Source: Odoribacteraceae bacterium
Lineage (GTDB): Bacteria > Bacteroidota > Bacteroidia > Bacteroidales > Marinifilaceae
Length of the DNA: 14,113 nucleotides
Reading direction: 5' to 3'
Assembly (NCBI GenBank): GCA_031279175.1
Contig: JAITJA010000125.1
Coordinates: 1-14,113 of the forward strand
Below the pieces are notes generated by a model. The model was not told the origin of the DNA, did no database searches, and saw only the letters and a list, made by a program, of their open reading frames with translations. This document shows, piece after piece, positions 1 through 7,236 of the stretch (its first letter is position 1; each line of letters starts with the position of its first letter). Position numbers and translations under genes: made by a program.

Positions 1-147
1 ATGGTTCAATGTCCCGGGACAATGGCTCAATGTCCCGGGACAATGGTTCAATGTCCCGGGACAATGGCTCAATGTCCCGGGACAATGGCTCAATGTCCCG
101 GGACAATTGGCCGTTGTCCCGGGACAATTCCCCGTTATCCCGGGGCC
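1..147. repeat. Tandem array of seven 21-bp units with a palindromic core
   Basis: Seven head-to-tail 21-bp units begin at 1, 22, 43, 64, 85, 106 and 127; the array may extend beyond the left edge. Units 1-5 are identical apart from a T/C change at unit position 5, and units 1+2 equal units 3+4, which suggests a 42-bp duplication. Each of the first six units contains the perfect palindrome TGTCCCGGGACA; the last two units decay at their flanks. There are no spacers, so it is not a CRISPR array. With a 21-bp period (about two helical turns) the palindromes would lie on one face of the DNA. Because 21 is a multiple of three, several frames stay open across it, which does not prove coding. Function unknown. 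Confidence 0.95.
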
Positions 148-307
148 ATTACCGCGAGAACCAGAGTAATATAGCGCCGCGAGCGATACCCGTTCCGCGT
201 GATCGCCGCGGCGAGTATCCTCGTGAACGACCTCCCGTATCATGGACGAGAGCAGCCATGAAGTTCAGCGAGCAGGCATGTTTGCCTCGTGATTTTCCCT
301 GGTAAAG

Positions 308-338
308 TTGCGCGTTTAGTGAATTGGACTTACTTTCG
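308..338 (+). promoter_or_regulatory. Bacteroidota-type promoter of tRNA-Pro
   Basis: TTG at 308-310 and TACTTTCG at 331-338 are separated by 20 nt, close to the Bacteroidota form (TTTG, about 19 nt, TAnnTTTG) with one mismatch in the -7 box. Transcription would start just ahead of the tRNA at 351. The same TAnnTTCG variant precedes the tRNA-Leu gene. Confidence 0.6.
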
Positions 339-350
339 CGTCACGTTTCT

Positions 351-424
351 CGGGGCGTAGCGCAGCCCGGTAGCGCATCTGCTTTGGGAGCAGAGGGTCG
401 CAGGTTCGAATCCTGTCGCCCCGA
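351..424 (+). tRNA. tRNA-Pro (anticodon UGG)
   Basis: A full cloverleaf can be drawn. The acceptor stem CGGGGCG (351-357) pairs with CGCCCCG (417-423), with discriminator A at 424. The D stem is GCGC (360-363) with GCGC (373-376). The anticodon stem is TCTGC (378-382) with GCAGA (390-394), around the loop TTTGGGA with anticodon TGG at 385-387. The T stem is GCAGG (400-404) with CCTGT (412-416), around TTCGAAT. The 3' CCA is not encoded. It has its own promoter and terminator, so it is a single-gene unit. Confidence 0.97.
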
Positions 425-431
425 CGAGAAG

Positions 432-471
432 ACGAGCGAGACGCTTTACGCGTGGCGCTCGTTTTTCTTTT
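432..471 (+). terminator. Hairpin terminator of tRNA-Pro
   Basis: ACGAGCG (432-438) pairs with CGCTCGT (456-462). Inside, ACGC (441-444) pairs with GCGT (450-453) around the loop TTTAC, and the run TTTTTCTTTT follows at 462-471. This fits an intrinsic terminator for the plus-strand tRNA. The stop codon of the convergent U32 gene (446-448) lies in the hairpin loop. On the minus strand no T-run follows, so any termination of the bio operon here would be less efficient. Confidence 0.8.
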
Positions 472-2284
472 CCCCCCCGGCCGGCGCGACCACCCGCGTG
501 AAACAGGTCGCGCAATCAAATTCCAGGCGAAAGCGCCCGAGACGATTGTGAAGGTACAAGGGAAACGAGAAGTCCCGGCCCCCGCCCCGCTTCAGGCACG
601 CGTCCATCTCGAAAAGAATACAGTAACGACAATACATCAACGTCTTCCCGTCGCGGTCGCCGCTGACCTCGAAGCCGGGAGGGGGCGAGGCGACGCCGTG
701 GTCGCGGTAAAATCGCGCGGCAAGGACATTCGTGATGTTGAGCCGCCAGTCGACCGGGCCCGGGAAGAGAAGGGGAGGGGAGGAGAGGGGCCGCGTCCAG
801 CGCTCGAAAGCCCGTTCCCGGTTCTCTTTCAGCGCCTGGAGTAAGTCGCGGCGGTAACGATTCACGACAGCAGCCTGCACGAATAACGGTTCGCCGTGAT
901 ACGTCACCCGGTCGCAACGGAAGCCAGTGCCGCCGCACTTCCGCGCCTGTTGGCACGCTCGTCCCGGCGCGTCCGGTTGTTCTGCCGGCTCGAAACGCTC
1001 GCTGGTGAGCGCGGAGGCGGTGATGCCGTCCTCGTCGGTGACGGAGAAAAACAACCGGCCATCGTTCGCCCGGATCTCGATCTCGACACGGATTTCCCGC
1101 GCGCTCTCCTGCCTCTCGAGGCGCGTGTTAAAGGCGTGATCGCGATTCCTGTAGAGCCGCGTTCCCGGCGTCGCGTCCACCCGCTCGTTGCAGGACAGCC
1201 GGTTCCCCTCCACGCGATTCACGTTGCACCCTTTCAGCTCCCCGCCGGAGAAGAAGCATAGCCCGTCCCCGTTGTGTAGCGGTTCGAGGGCCTCGACCGT
1301 CAATTGATTTCCCCTGGCGTTCACGACCGTCGCCACGAGCTTTCCCGTCGACTTGGGGGTCTCCGCGTTGACCATGCCGCGCGTTCGCCCGTGGAAGAAA
1401 TATTCGGTGAACCCCCGGTTGAAACTCCGCTCGGGATCAGGCTCGAAGGACGAGGAGACCACGCCGGAAGAGGCGCGGGCAAGATCCTCGCGGCGCTCGA
1501 CGAGCTTGTCCAGCAGCATGGAATAGTGGCGCGTGACGTTGGCCACGTAGGAGGCGTCTTTCAGCCGTCCCTCGATCTTGAAGGAGTCGATCCCCGCCTC
1601 GACGAGTTCCGGGAGGCGCGCGGAGAGATTCAGGTCCTTGAGCGAGAGCAGGTACTTGTCCCGCGCGATCACCTTCCCCGCGCTGTCGATCAGGTTCCAG
1701 CGCGCGCGGCAAAGCTGTGCACATTCCCCCCGGTTGGCCGATCGCCCGGAGAGGTAGCAGGAGATGTAGCATTGCCCGCTCATGCTGACGCACAGTGCCC
1801 CGTGCACGAAGTATTCCAGCTCCAGCGAGGTTTCGCGGCGGATCTCTCGCAGCTGTTCCAGGGATAGCTCGCGCGCGAGGACGACGCGACGGAAGCCCAG
1901 GCGATCAAGGAACTTGACGCGCTCCAGGTCGTGGTTGTGCATTTGCGTGCTGGCGTGCAGGGCGATTGGCGGGAGGTCGAGCTGCATGAAGGCCATGTCC
2001 TGTATGACGAGCGCGTCGACGCCGGCGTTGTACAAGGAGTGGGCGAGACGGCTCGCTGCCTGTAGCTCGTCGTCGTGCAGGACGGTGTTGAGGGTCGCGA
2101 AGACGCGGACGCGGAAATGATGGGCGAGTGAGACGACCCGTTCGATGGTTTCCAGTGAATTACCGGCCGCTTTCCTCGCGCCGAAGTCGGGAGCGCCGAT
2201 GTATACCGCGTCGGCCCCGTTCAGGATGGCGGCTCGCGCGGCCGCCTCGTCTCTGGCCGGCGAGAGGAGCTCGAGGCGTCTCAT
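446..2284 (-). CDS. U32 family protein, RlhA-like (possible 23S rRNA hydroxylase)
   Basis: This 612-residue protein carries the U32 signature at 157-175 (EYF-HGALC-GQCYIS), with cysteines 165, 172, 188 and 192 placed like the iron-sulfur ligands known in this family. The N-terminal part starts with the typical ELLSPA and GADAVYIG motifs. The C-terminal part fits the DUF3656-containing long form and ends with a second cysteine set (552, 555, 563, 591, 594) in RYC and FDCATC motifs. E. coli RlhA (YdcP), of similar length and build, hydroxylates C2501 of 23S rRNA; other U32 members modify tRNA or make ubiquinone. The peptidase name is historical. It is the last gene of the bio operon: its ATG overlaps the bioD stop (ATGA), so translation is probably coupled. 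Family is sure; the exact substrate is inference. Confidence 0.9.
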   Translation of the reverse strand: MRRLELLSPARDEAAARAAILNGADAVYIGAPDFGARKAAGNSLETIERVVSLAHHFRVRVFATLNTVLHDDELQAASRLAHSLYNAGVDALVIQDMAFMQLDLPPIALHASTQMHNHDLERVKFLDRLGFRRVVLARELSLEQLREIRRETSLELEYFVHGALCVSMSGQCYISCYLSGRSANRGECAQLCRARWNLIDSAGKVIARDKYLLSLKDLNLSARLPELVEAGIDSFKIEGRLKDASYVANVTRHYSMLLDKLVERREDLARASSGVVSSSFEPDPERSFNRGFTEYFFHGRTRGMVNAETPKSTGKLVATVVNARGNQLTVEALEPLHNGDGLCFFSGGELKGCNVNRVEGNRLSCNERVDATPGTRLYRNRDHAFNTRLERQESAREIRVEIEIRANDGRLFFSVTDEDGITASALTSERFEPAEQPDAPGRACQQARKCGGTGFRCDRVTYHGEPLFVQAAVVNRYRRDLLQALKENRERAFERWTRPLSSPPLLFPGPVDWRLNITNVLAARFYRDHGVASPPPGFEVSGDRDGKTLMYCRYCILFEMDACLKRGGGRDFSFPLYLHNRLGRFRLEFDCATCFTRVVAPAGGEKKNERHA

Positions 2285-2976
2285 GGCTGCCCGGTGAACC
2301 GCTCGAGTATTCCCTCCGCGGGGATGTCGGGGTAGTGGCCACTCCCCGCGAAGGGTATTTCGATCCAGCCGCAGGAGGGGAGGCGCGCGGCGAGGTATTC
2401 CTTGAAGAAGGTGATCGAGTCGGCGACGATGGGACTCCCGTCATCGGGGTAGCGGTTGTATACCAGGCACGCCACGCGTATTCCCTGCCGTCGACAGGCC
2501 TCGAGGGAGAGTAGGGTGTGGTTGATGCTCCCGAGCCTCGGGGAGGTGACGAGGATGAGCGGGTAGCCCCTCTCGCGGATGTAGTCGATGGTGAAGTAAT
2601 GCCGCGAGACCGGCGTGTAGAGGCCGCCGGCCCCCTCGAGCAGCACCGTGTGGTGGGTTTGCTCGAGCCGGCGCGTGGCCTCCTCGATTTTCCTCGCGTC
2701 GATGGAGACCCCGTCCATTTCCGCCGCGAGATGGGGGGAGGCGGGGTAGGTCAGGAGATAGGGGCATGTCGTCCCCTGCTTGTCCTCTTCCAGCAGTTCC
2801 ACGCCCATGATCTCCCGGTGTTTCAAGATGTCTTCCGAGATTCCCTCGCATCCCGTCTGGATGAATTTTTGCGTGATGACCCGCGTGCCGCGTCGCGCCA
2901 GGGCGCGAGCGAGTAGCCCCGTCACGATCGTTTTACCGGTTCCCGTGTCGATGCCGCTGACAAAGTAGACGCTCAT
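2281..2976 (-). CDS. bioD: Dethiobiotin synthetase
   Basis: BioD uses ATP and CO2 to close the ureido ring of diaminopelargonic acid (DAPA), giving dethiobiotin. The 231-residue protein has the P-loop GIDTGTGKT (8-16), K37 in KFIQTG (37-42), YPASPHLAA (77-85) and the EGAGGLYTPV motif (from E114), in the usual order and spacing. I place the start at the ATG at 2976, which overlaps the bioC stop as ATGA; a TTG four codons upstream is possible but less likely. Its own stop overlaps the next ATG in the same way. In some Bacteroides bioA and bioD are fused; here they are separate genes. Confidence 0.95.
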   Translation of the reverse strand: MSVYFVSGIDTGTGKTIVTGLLARALARRGTRVITQKFIQTGCEGISEDILKHREIMGVELLEEDKQGTTCPYLLTYPASPHLAAEMDGVSIDARKIEEATRRLEQTHHTVLLEGAGGLYTPVSRHYFTIDYIRERGYPLILVTSPRLGSINHTLLSLEACRRQGIRVACLVYNRYPDDGSPIVADSITFFKEYLAARLPSCGWIEIPFAGSGHYPDIPAEGILERFTGQP

Positions 2977-3728
2977 TTTTTCTTGCAAACCAGGTATAAC
3001 GGGTGATAAGTCAACGTCACCTTCCCGTCCATCGCGAAGCGGGTGTTGTAGTCGACGATGAATTCATCGACGCGCTTTTTCGTCCAGATCGAGCGGTCGC
3101 CGGAGACGTTCGTGCCCGCGCGCTTGAGGTGCTGGAGGATCGCCAGCGGGTCGGGGAACTCTATCAGGCGGAACTCCTCGAGGATCTCCGTGACCTTGAA
3201 CCAGGGGGAGAGGAGGTCGATTAGTTCATCCTGCGAACGGTAGTTCAAGCCGCCCCCGGTGGTGAGGCGTATCTCCCGGAGGTTGTACTTCCCGAAGGTA
3301 CTGAAGAGCATCAGTTTTCCCCTTTTCAACGTGCCCGCCAGCTTCTCGAACACGGCAGGGGCGTCGCTTAACCACTGGAACGTGGAGGCGGAGATGACCA
3401 GGTCAAACGAGGGCAACGAGATTTTCTCGATGTCTCCCGGCAGGCATCGCGCGGGGGGGACGCCGTTTCGTTCCGCGGTCTTCAGGCAGATCTCGTCGAC
3501 GATGTCGTTCAGGTATAAAACCTTTTCCGGGAATATCGCGCGGAGCTCTTCCGTCAGGAATCCCGTTCCACAACCGATCTCGAGCACGCTCGTCGGCACG
3601 TAGTTTAAAGTTGCGGCCAGCATCCGCGCGAGCCTGCTTGCCGCGTGACGTTGGACAATGGCGTTGGCGTTGTAGGTCGCCTCGCTTCGCTTGAAGCGCT
3701 GTTTGATCTCTTCTTTATCTATTTCCAT
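2973..3728 (-). CDS. bioC: Malonyl-ACP O-methyltransferase
   Basis: BioC methylates malonyl-ACP with S-adenosylmethionine, so that fatty acid synthesis can extend it to pimeloyl-ACP methyl ester. The 251-residue protein has the class I methyltransferase motif VLEIGCGTGFLT (48-59) and a following acidic strand (LNDIV). It also has FDLVISASTFQWL, typical of BioC, and a C-terminal part with HLKRAGTN. The ATG lies inside bioG, giving a 14-nt overlap, and the stop overlaps the bioD start. Placement next to bioG makes the assignment firm, as the methyl ester made here is removed by BioG. Confidence 0.93.
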   Translation of the reverse strand: MEIDKEEIKQRFKRSEATYNANAIVQRHAASRLARMLAATLNYVPTSVLEIGCGTGFLTEELRAIFPEKVLYLNDIVDEICLKTAERNGVPPARCLPGDIEKISLPSFDLVISASTFQWLSDAPAVFEKLAGTLKRGKLMLFSTFGKYNLREIRLTTGGGLNYRSQDELIDLLSPWFKVTEILEEFRLIEFPDPLAILQHLKRAGTNVSGDRSIWTKKRVDEFIVDYNTRFAMDGKVTLTYHPLYLVCKKK

Positions 3729-4377
3729 AATCTATGATTGATTCCCAAGAAGTGAAACGGAAGAAGGGATAGTGCCCGCCGGGAAGGTCAGTGATCTCGA
3801 CCCGGGAACGCCACCATTCGCGTTGATTCTCGACCGGGAAGATAATATCCTCGCGAGAGATAAAGGCCCGGTGCCATGACGTCGCGGGAGACGCGCCGGT
3901 AGATTGTTCGCGGACGCGCCGTAACTCTTCTACCCGTTCGCCCATTTCCCGTAGCGGCTGACACGAGCGAAACCGCGTTTGTTCTTCCTCGCCATCCAGC
4001 GATCGGGCGATGAACTTTTCCCAGCCCCGCTCGTTCATTCCCCTTTCGGTAAGGGCGTAGAGCGCCGGCGGGATCCCGTGAAGATCGTCTACCGGTCGTC
4101 CCGTGCCGTTCAGGGCCACGGCCCGGCGAGGGGATAGTCCCCAGCGAGCGAGCGATACTCCCGCCGCCCATACTCCCATCGACCATGCCGCGACGTCCAC
4201 GATATCGTGGCCCGTCGCGTCGGGTGCTTCTCCCGTCGCGACGTCGCGATAGTCGTAATACATCAGCACGTCACTGTCACTCGTCAGGTGGTTCACGGAG
4301 CGTTCGTCCAGCCCCCACCCGCCGAAGAAAATGATGAGACGCCTCGCGCCTTGCTTGATTAACCAGGTCGCGCGCAT
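3715..4377 (-). CDS. bioG: Pimeloyl-ACP methyl ester esterase, BioG family
   Basis: BioG is a small alpha/beta hydrolase (DUF452) that cleaves the methyl ester of pimeloyl-ACP, ending chain extension and replacing BioH in many bacteria. The 220-residue protein shows FFGGWG (17-22) near the start and the nucleophile elbow AWSMG with Ser66. A likely acid Asp177 lies in REDIIFP, and the likely catalytic His202 in GGHYPFF near the end. These fit the known Ser-Asp-His arrangement. The ATG comes one base after the bioF stop (TAA-C-ATG), and the 3' end overlaps bioC by 14 nt, so tight coupling is expected. Confidence 0.92.
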   Translation of the reverse strand: MRATWLIKQGARRLIIFFGGWGLDERSVNHLTSDSDVLMYYDYRDVATGEAPDATGHDIVDVAAWSMGVWAAGVSLARWGLSPRRAVALNGTGRPVDDLHGIPPALYALTERGMNERGWEKFIARSLDGEEEQTRFRSCQPLREMGERVEELRRVREQSTGASPATSWHRAFISREDIIFPVENQREWWRSRVEITDLPGGHYPFFRFTSWESIIDYGNR

Positions 4378-4378
4378 G

Positions 4379-5536
4379 TTAACAACTTACTTCTATGAAT
4401 TCGAACAAGCAGTCGTAATCCTCGTCCGGGATCGCCGCGTTGAGCGAGAAGCGCAGGCGCGCCTCGTTTTTCGGCACTGTCGGGTAACGGACGGGCAGTA
4501 CGAAGAAGCCGTTGTCGCGGAATTGTCGCGACAGGAAAGAGCTATTCTCGTTGCTCCCGCACAAGCAGGGGACGACGTGCGACGCTCCCCTCGTCTCGAA
4601 TCCTTTTTTTGCCAGCGCGTCCCGCAGCCGCCCGGCCATGTCGGCAAGCCGCAGCCGCCCGGGGAAAAGATCGGGCACGCGACGTAACACGAAACGCGTC
4701 CACGCCACGTTGAGCGGGGGTAGGGCCGTGGAGAAGATCAGGCTTCTCTGGGTGTTGACCAGGAATTCCTTGAAAAGCGCGTCGCACACCAGGAACGCCC
4801 CGTAAGAAGCAAGGGCCTTCCCGAACGTGCCGACGATAAAATCAATGTCGGCGATGCACCCTTGCTCCTCGCAACACCCCAGGCCGTTCGTCCCGCGCGC
4901 CCCGACCGCGTGTGCCTCGTCGACATATAATAAGGCGTCGTATTCTTGCTTGATGTCGCACAACTGTTGCAGGTCTGCCACGTCCCCGTCCATGCTGAAT
5001 ACCGACTCCGTCACGATAAATACATTTTCGTACATCTCCCGTTGCCTGGAGAGGATCTCCCGCAGGTGCTCGTAATCGAGGTGACGATAACGCGCCATAT
5101 CGGCCTCGGCCAGTCGCGCCCCGTCGATGATACTGGCGTGCACCAGCTTGTCGGAAACGATCAGGTCGCGCTTACCGGCCAGTGCCGGTATGATCCCGAT
5201 GTTGGCGTGATACCCGGAACCGAGTACCAGCGCGGCCTCCTTGTCGTACATCTCGCGCAAGTCATCCTCCAGCAGGGTGTAATATTCGTGGTTCCCGGAC
5301 AACAAGCGAGAAGAAGCGGCACTGTATCCCAGCGCCTGCACGTCCGTCTCCCGCCTGAAATCCTCGCGCAGGGCAGGATCGGAAGCGAGACCGAGGTAAT
5401 CGTTCGAGGAGAGATTCAGCATCTCCCTCCCGTCGTGGTGCACGAGGAATCCGTTCAGCTGCATCGCCCGCAGCTCCCGGTAATTCCCCGCTTCCTTGAT
5501 CTTCTCCAGCTTGTCGCCGTACCGTTCTTTATTCAT
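4379..5536 (-). CDS. bioF: 8-amino-7-oxononanoate synthase
   Basis: BioF condenses pimeloyl-ACP with L-alanine, releasing CO2, to make 8-amino-7-oxononanoate (KAPA). The 385-residue protein is a PLP-dependent alpha-oxoamine synthase. It has [10 protein letters not shown] (41-50), [10 protein letters not shown] (105-114), His133, VDEAHAVG (205-212) and the cofactor lysine Lys240 in [13 protein letters not shown]. Length and motif order are normal. The ATG lies inside the last codons of bioA (8-nt overlap), and bioG starts one base after its stop. Confusion with Kbl (glycine C-acetyltransferase) is possible by sequence, but the operon settles it. Confidence 0.95.
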   Translation of the reverse strand: MNKERYGDKLEKIKEAGNYRELRAMQLNGFLVHHDGREMLNLSSNDYLGLASDPALREDFRRETDVQALGYSAASSRLLSGNHEYYTLLEDDLREMYDKEAALVLGSGYHANIGIIPALAGKRDLIVSDKLVHASIIDGARLAEADMARYRHLDYEHLREILSRQREMYENVFIVTESVFSMDGDVADLQQLCDIKQEYDALLYVDEAHAVGARGTNGLGCCEEQGCIADIDFIVGTFGKALASYGAFLVCDALFKEFLVNTQRSLIFSTALPPLNVAWTRFVLRRVPDLFPGRLRLADMAGRLRDALAKKGFETRGASHVVPCLCGSNENSSFLSRQFRDNGFFVLPVRYPTVPKNEARLRFSLNAAIPDEDYDCLFEFIEVSC

Positions 5537-6818
5537 ATTTCATGATCACTTGTGTGATGGCTGTCGTCAACGCGCGCAACTCTTTTGGCTGGATAATGTA
5601 AGGAGGCATCACGTAGATCAGTTTCCCGAAGGGCCGTATCCACACTCCTCTTTCCACGAAGTCGGCCTGGACGGCGGCCACGTCTACCGGTTTTTTCATC
5701 TCGACCACGCCGATCGCGCCCAGTACCCGGACATCTTCTACTTGCCCGAGGTGTTGCAGCGGGGAGAGCTCCTCGCGCAACCGTTTTTCGATCTCTTTCA
5801 CCCGCGTCTCGATGGTGTTGTATCCCTTCTCCAGCAGCTCCAGCGAGGCATTTGCCACGGCACACGCCAGCGGGTTGCCCATGAACGTCGGTCCGTGCAT
5901 GAATAACCCCGGGGAGCGCGACGAGATCACGTGAGCCACGCCGCCGGTAGCGAGTGTCGCTGCAAATCCCATGTAACCGCCGGTGAGCGCCTTTCCCACG
6001 CACATGATGTCCGGTGAGATCCCCGCGTGGTCGCACGCCCACCTCTTGCCGGTGCGCCAGAACCCGGTGGCGATCTCGTCGCATATCAAGAGGATGTCGT
6101 ACATGTAGCAAAGCTCGTACGCCTTGCGCAGGTACTCTGCCGAGTAAAACCACATCCCGCCGGCCCCTTGCACGATCGGCTCGAGAATCACTGCCGCTAT
6201 CCGCGTGTGGTTGTGACGCAGGCACTCCTGGAATGCCATGAAATCCTCCTGTTCACAAGGCATTCCGAAAGTCGATGTCGGCCGGGGAACGAAGAAATGC
6301 ATGGGCAATGTCCCGCGGAAGAGAGCGTGCATCCCCGTCTCCGGGTCGCTCACCGACATCGCGTTCCACGTGTCCCCGTGATACCCGCCGCGCAGCGCCA
6401 CGAAGTACCGTTTTTCCTCTCTCCCCTTCGCGTACCAGTATTGTAGCGCCATCTTCAAGGCAACCTCGACGGCTACCGATCCGGAGTCGGAGAAAAACAC
6501 GTTGTCTAATCCCGACGGGACAATGGATAATAACCGCGAGGCCAGTTCCACGGCCGGCGCGTGGGTGAGCCCACCGAACATCACGTGGGCCGTATTTTCT
6601 AATTGCTTTTGTACCGCGGCATTCAGCGCGGGATGATTGTAACCGTGGATCACGCTCCACCACGACGACATTCCATCGACCAAAAGTTGTCCATTTTCCA
6701 ACTCGATATGCACGCCATCCGTCCGCTTGACCGGGTATACCGGCAACGGGTTTTTCATCGAGGTATAGGGATGCCACACGTGCTCCCTGTCATACTGTAA
6801 TAACTCGTCAACCTTCAT
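5529..6818 (-). CDS. bioA: Adenosylmethionine-8-amino-7-oxononanoate aminotransferase
   Basis: BioA transfers an amino group from S-adenosylmethionine to KAPA, giving 7,8-diaminopelargonic acid. It is a class III PLP aminotransferase of 429 residues from the chosen start. It has HPYTSM (16-21), the BioA-specific [46 protein letters not shown] with Asp247, and the PLP lysine Lys276 in VGKALTGGY. The ATG at 6818 is preferred over an in-frame TTG at 6839 because the aligned BioA sequence begins there. The upstream bases are AT-rich without a Shine-Dalgarno sequence. It is the first gene of the bio operon. Confidence 0.95.
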   Translation of the reverse strand: MKVDELLQYDREHVWHPYTSMKNPLPVYPVKRTDGVHIELENGQLLVDGMSSWWSVIHGYNHPALNAAVQKQLENTAHVMFGGLTHAPAVELASRLLSIVPSGLDNVFFSDSGSVAVEVALKMALQYWYAKGREEKRYFVALRGGYHGDTWNAMSVSDPETGMHALFRGTLPMHFFVPRPTSTFGMPCEQEDFMAFQECLRHNHTRIAAVILEPIVQGAGGMWFYSAEYLRKAYELCYMYDILLICDEIATGFWRTGKRWACDHAGISPDIMCVGKALTGGYMGFAATLATGGVAHVISSRSPGLFMHGPTFMGNPLACAVANASLELLEKGYNTIETRVKEIEKRLREELSPLQHLGQVEDVRVLGAIGVVEMKKPVDVAAVQADFVERGVWIRPFGKLIYVMPPYIIQPKELRALTTAITQVIMKYE

Positions 6819-6900
6819 GTTACAAAACTTTAAAATCAAGATTCATGTTACCGGGGAGGAACAATCCGCGTCCCTGTTTCGGTGTCATAAATAAACTGCC

Positions 6901-6931
6901 GCAAGGTAGCAATTTTTGGTTTCTGCAGAAA
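6901..6931 (-). promoter_or_regulatory. Probable bio operon promoter with overlapping palindrome
   Basis: On the minus strand TTTC (6931-6928) stands 19 nt before TACCTTGC (6908-6901), which resembles the Bacteroidota TTTG / TAnnTTTG promoter with a mismatch in each box. The perfect 12-bp palindrome TTTCTGCAGAAA (6920-6931) covers the -33 box, a good position for a repressor. It does not resemble the E. coli BirA operator as I know it. The leader to the bioA ATG would be about 75-80 nt and holds a short open frame (ATG at 6846, 8 codons). The promoter call is moderate; the operator role is inference. Confidence 0.45.
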
Positions 6932-6981
6932 GCCCGCGGTACTATCACTGCCGCGCGACAAGAAACCACGTGATTTTCCCG

Positions 6982-6989
6982 TACCTTTG
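6982..6989 (+). promoter_or_regulatory. -7 element of the small membrane protein gene
   Basis: TACCTTTG matches the Bacteroidota -7 consensus TAnnTTTG exactly and lies 21 nt before the ATG at 7011. No good -33 box is seen 18-20 nt upstream. It rules out translation starts upstream of about 6995. Only about 74 bp separate it from the divergent bio promoter. Confidence 0.5.
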
Positions 6990-7010
6990 CCCGCGATTAA
7001 CAAGAAGCAT

Positions 7011-7211
7011 ATGAAGATAATCAGGTTTTTCCTTGCCATAGGGATGGCATGGGCCATATTACAGATGATTAATTACCAGCAGAACGGCAAGACGGAGTTG
7101 TTCGACTGGGCCGGCTGGAAGACATTCCTCTGGTGCGTGTTGATACTGCTGGCGGTCAAGCTGGCGTGGTACTTGCTCGTCACCAGGCCGCGGAAGAAAA
7201 ACGAACGATAG
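7011..7211 (+). CDS. Small two-helix membrane protein, unknown function
   Basis: I do not recognise this 66-residue protein. It has two hydrophobic stretches, about 4-20 (IRFFLAIGMAWAILQMI) and 37-57 (WKTFLWCVLILLAVKLAWYLL), joined by a short polar loop (NYQQNGKTELFD). It ends in a basic tail (RPRKKNER), which suggests both ends face the cytoplasm. The ATG at 7011 fits the -7 element at 6982-6989; reading from farther upstream would start inside the promoter. It is divergent from bioA and convergent with prfC (25-nt gap). The gap holds only a weak hairpin (7215-7231) without a T-run. No link to biotin is shown. Confidence 0.65.
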   Translation: MKIIRFFLAIGMAWAILQMINYQQNGKTELFDWAGWKTFLWCVLILLAVKLAWYLLVTRPRKKNER

Positions 7212-7236
7212 CCTTGCACGGCAGTCGTGTACCCGC

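Noticed and set aside
1..147. CRISPR array
   Set aside because: The 21-bp units are directly adjacent with no unique spacers, and no cas gene is present.
9..305. 98-codon plus-strand open frame over the left array (SRDN heptads)
   Set aside because: A 21-bp repeat keeps several frames open by default, the downstream part resembles no protein, and the array is better explained as DNA repeats. It could only be real as the tail of a gene entering from the left edge.
351..424. tRNA-Pro as an integration site of a mobile element
   Set aside because: No integrase, no second copy of the tRNA 3' end in the window, and ordinary core genes on the right side.
446..2284. Secreted collagenase role for the U32 protein
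   Set aside because: No signal peptide; the four conserved cysteines and the long form point to an iron-sulfur RNA-modifying enzyme.
7215..7231. Hairpin TGCACG/CGTGTA between the small gene and prfC as a bidirectional terminator
   Set aside because: Only six pairs including a wobble, and no T-run on either strand.
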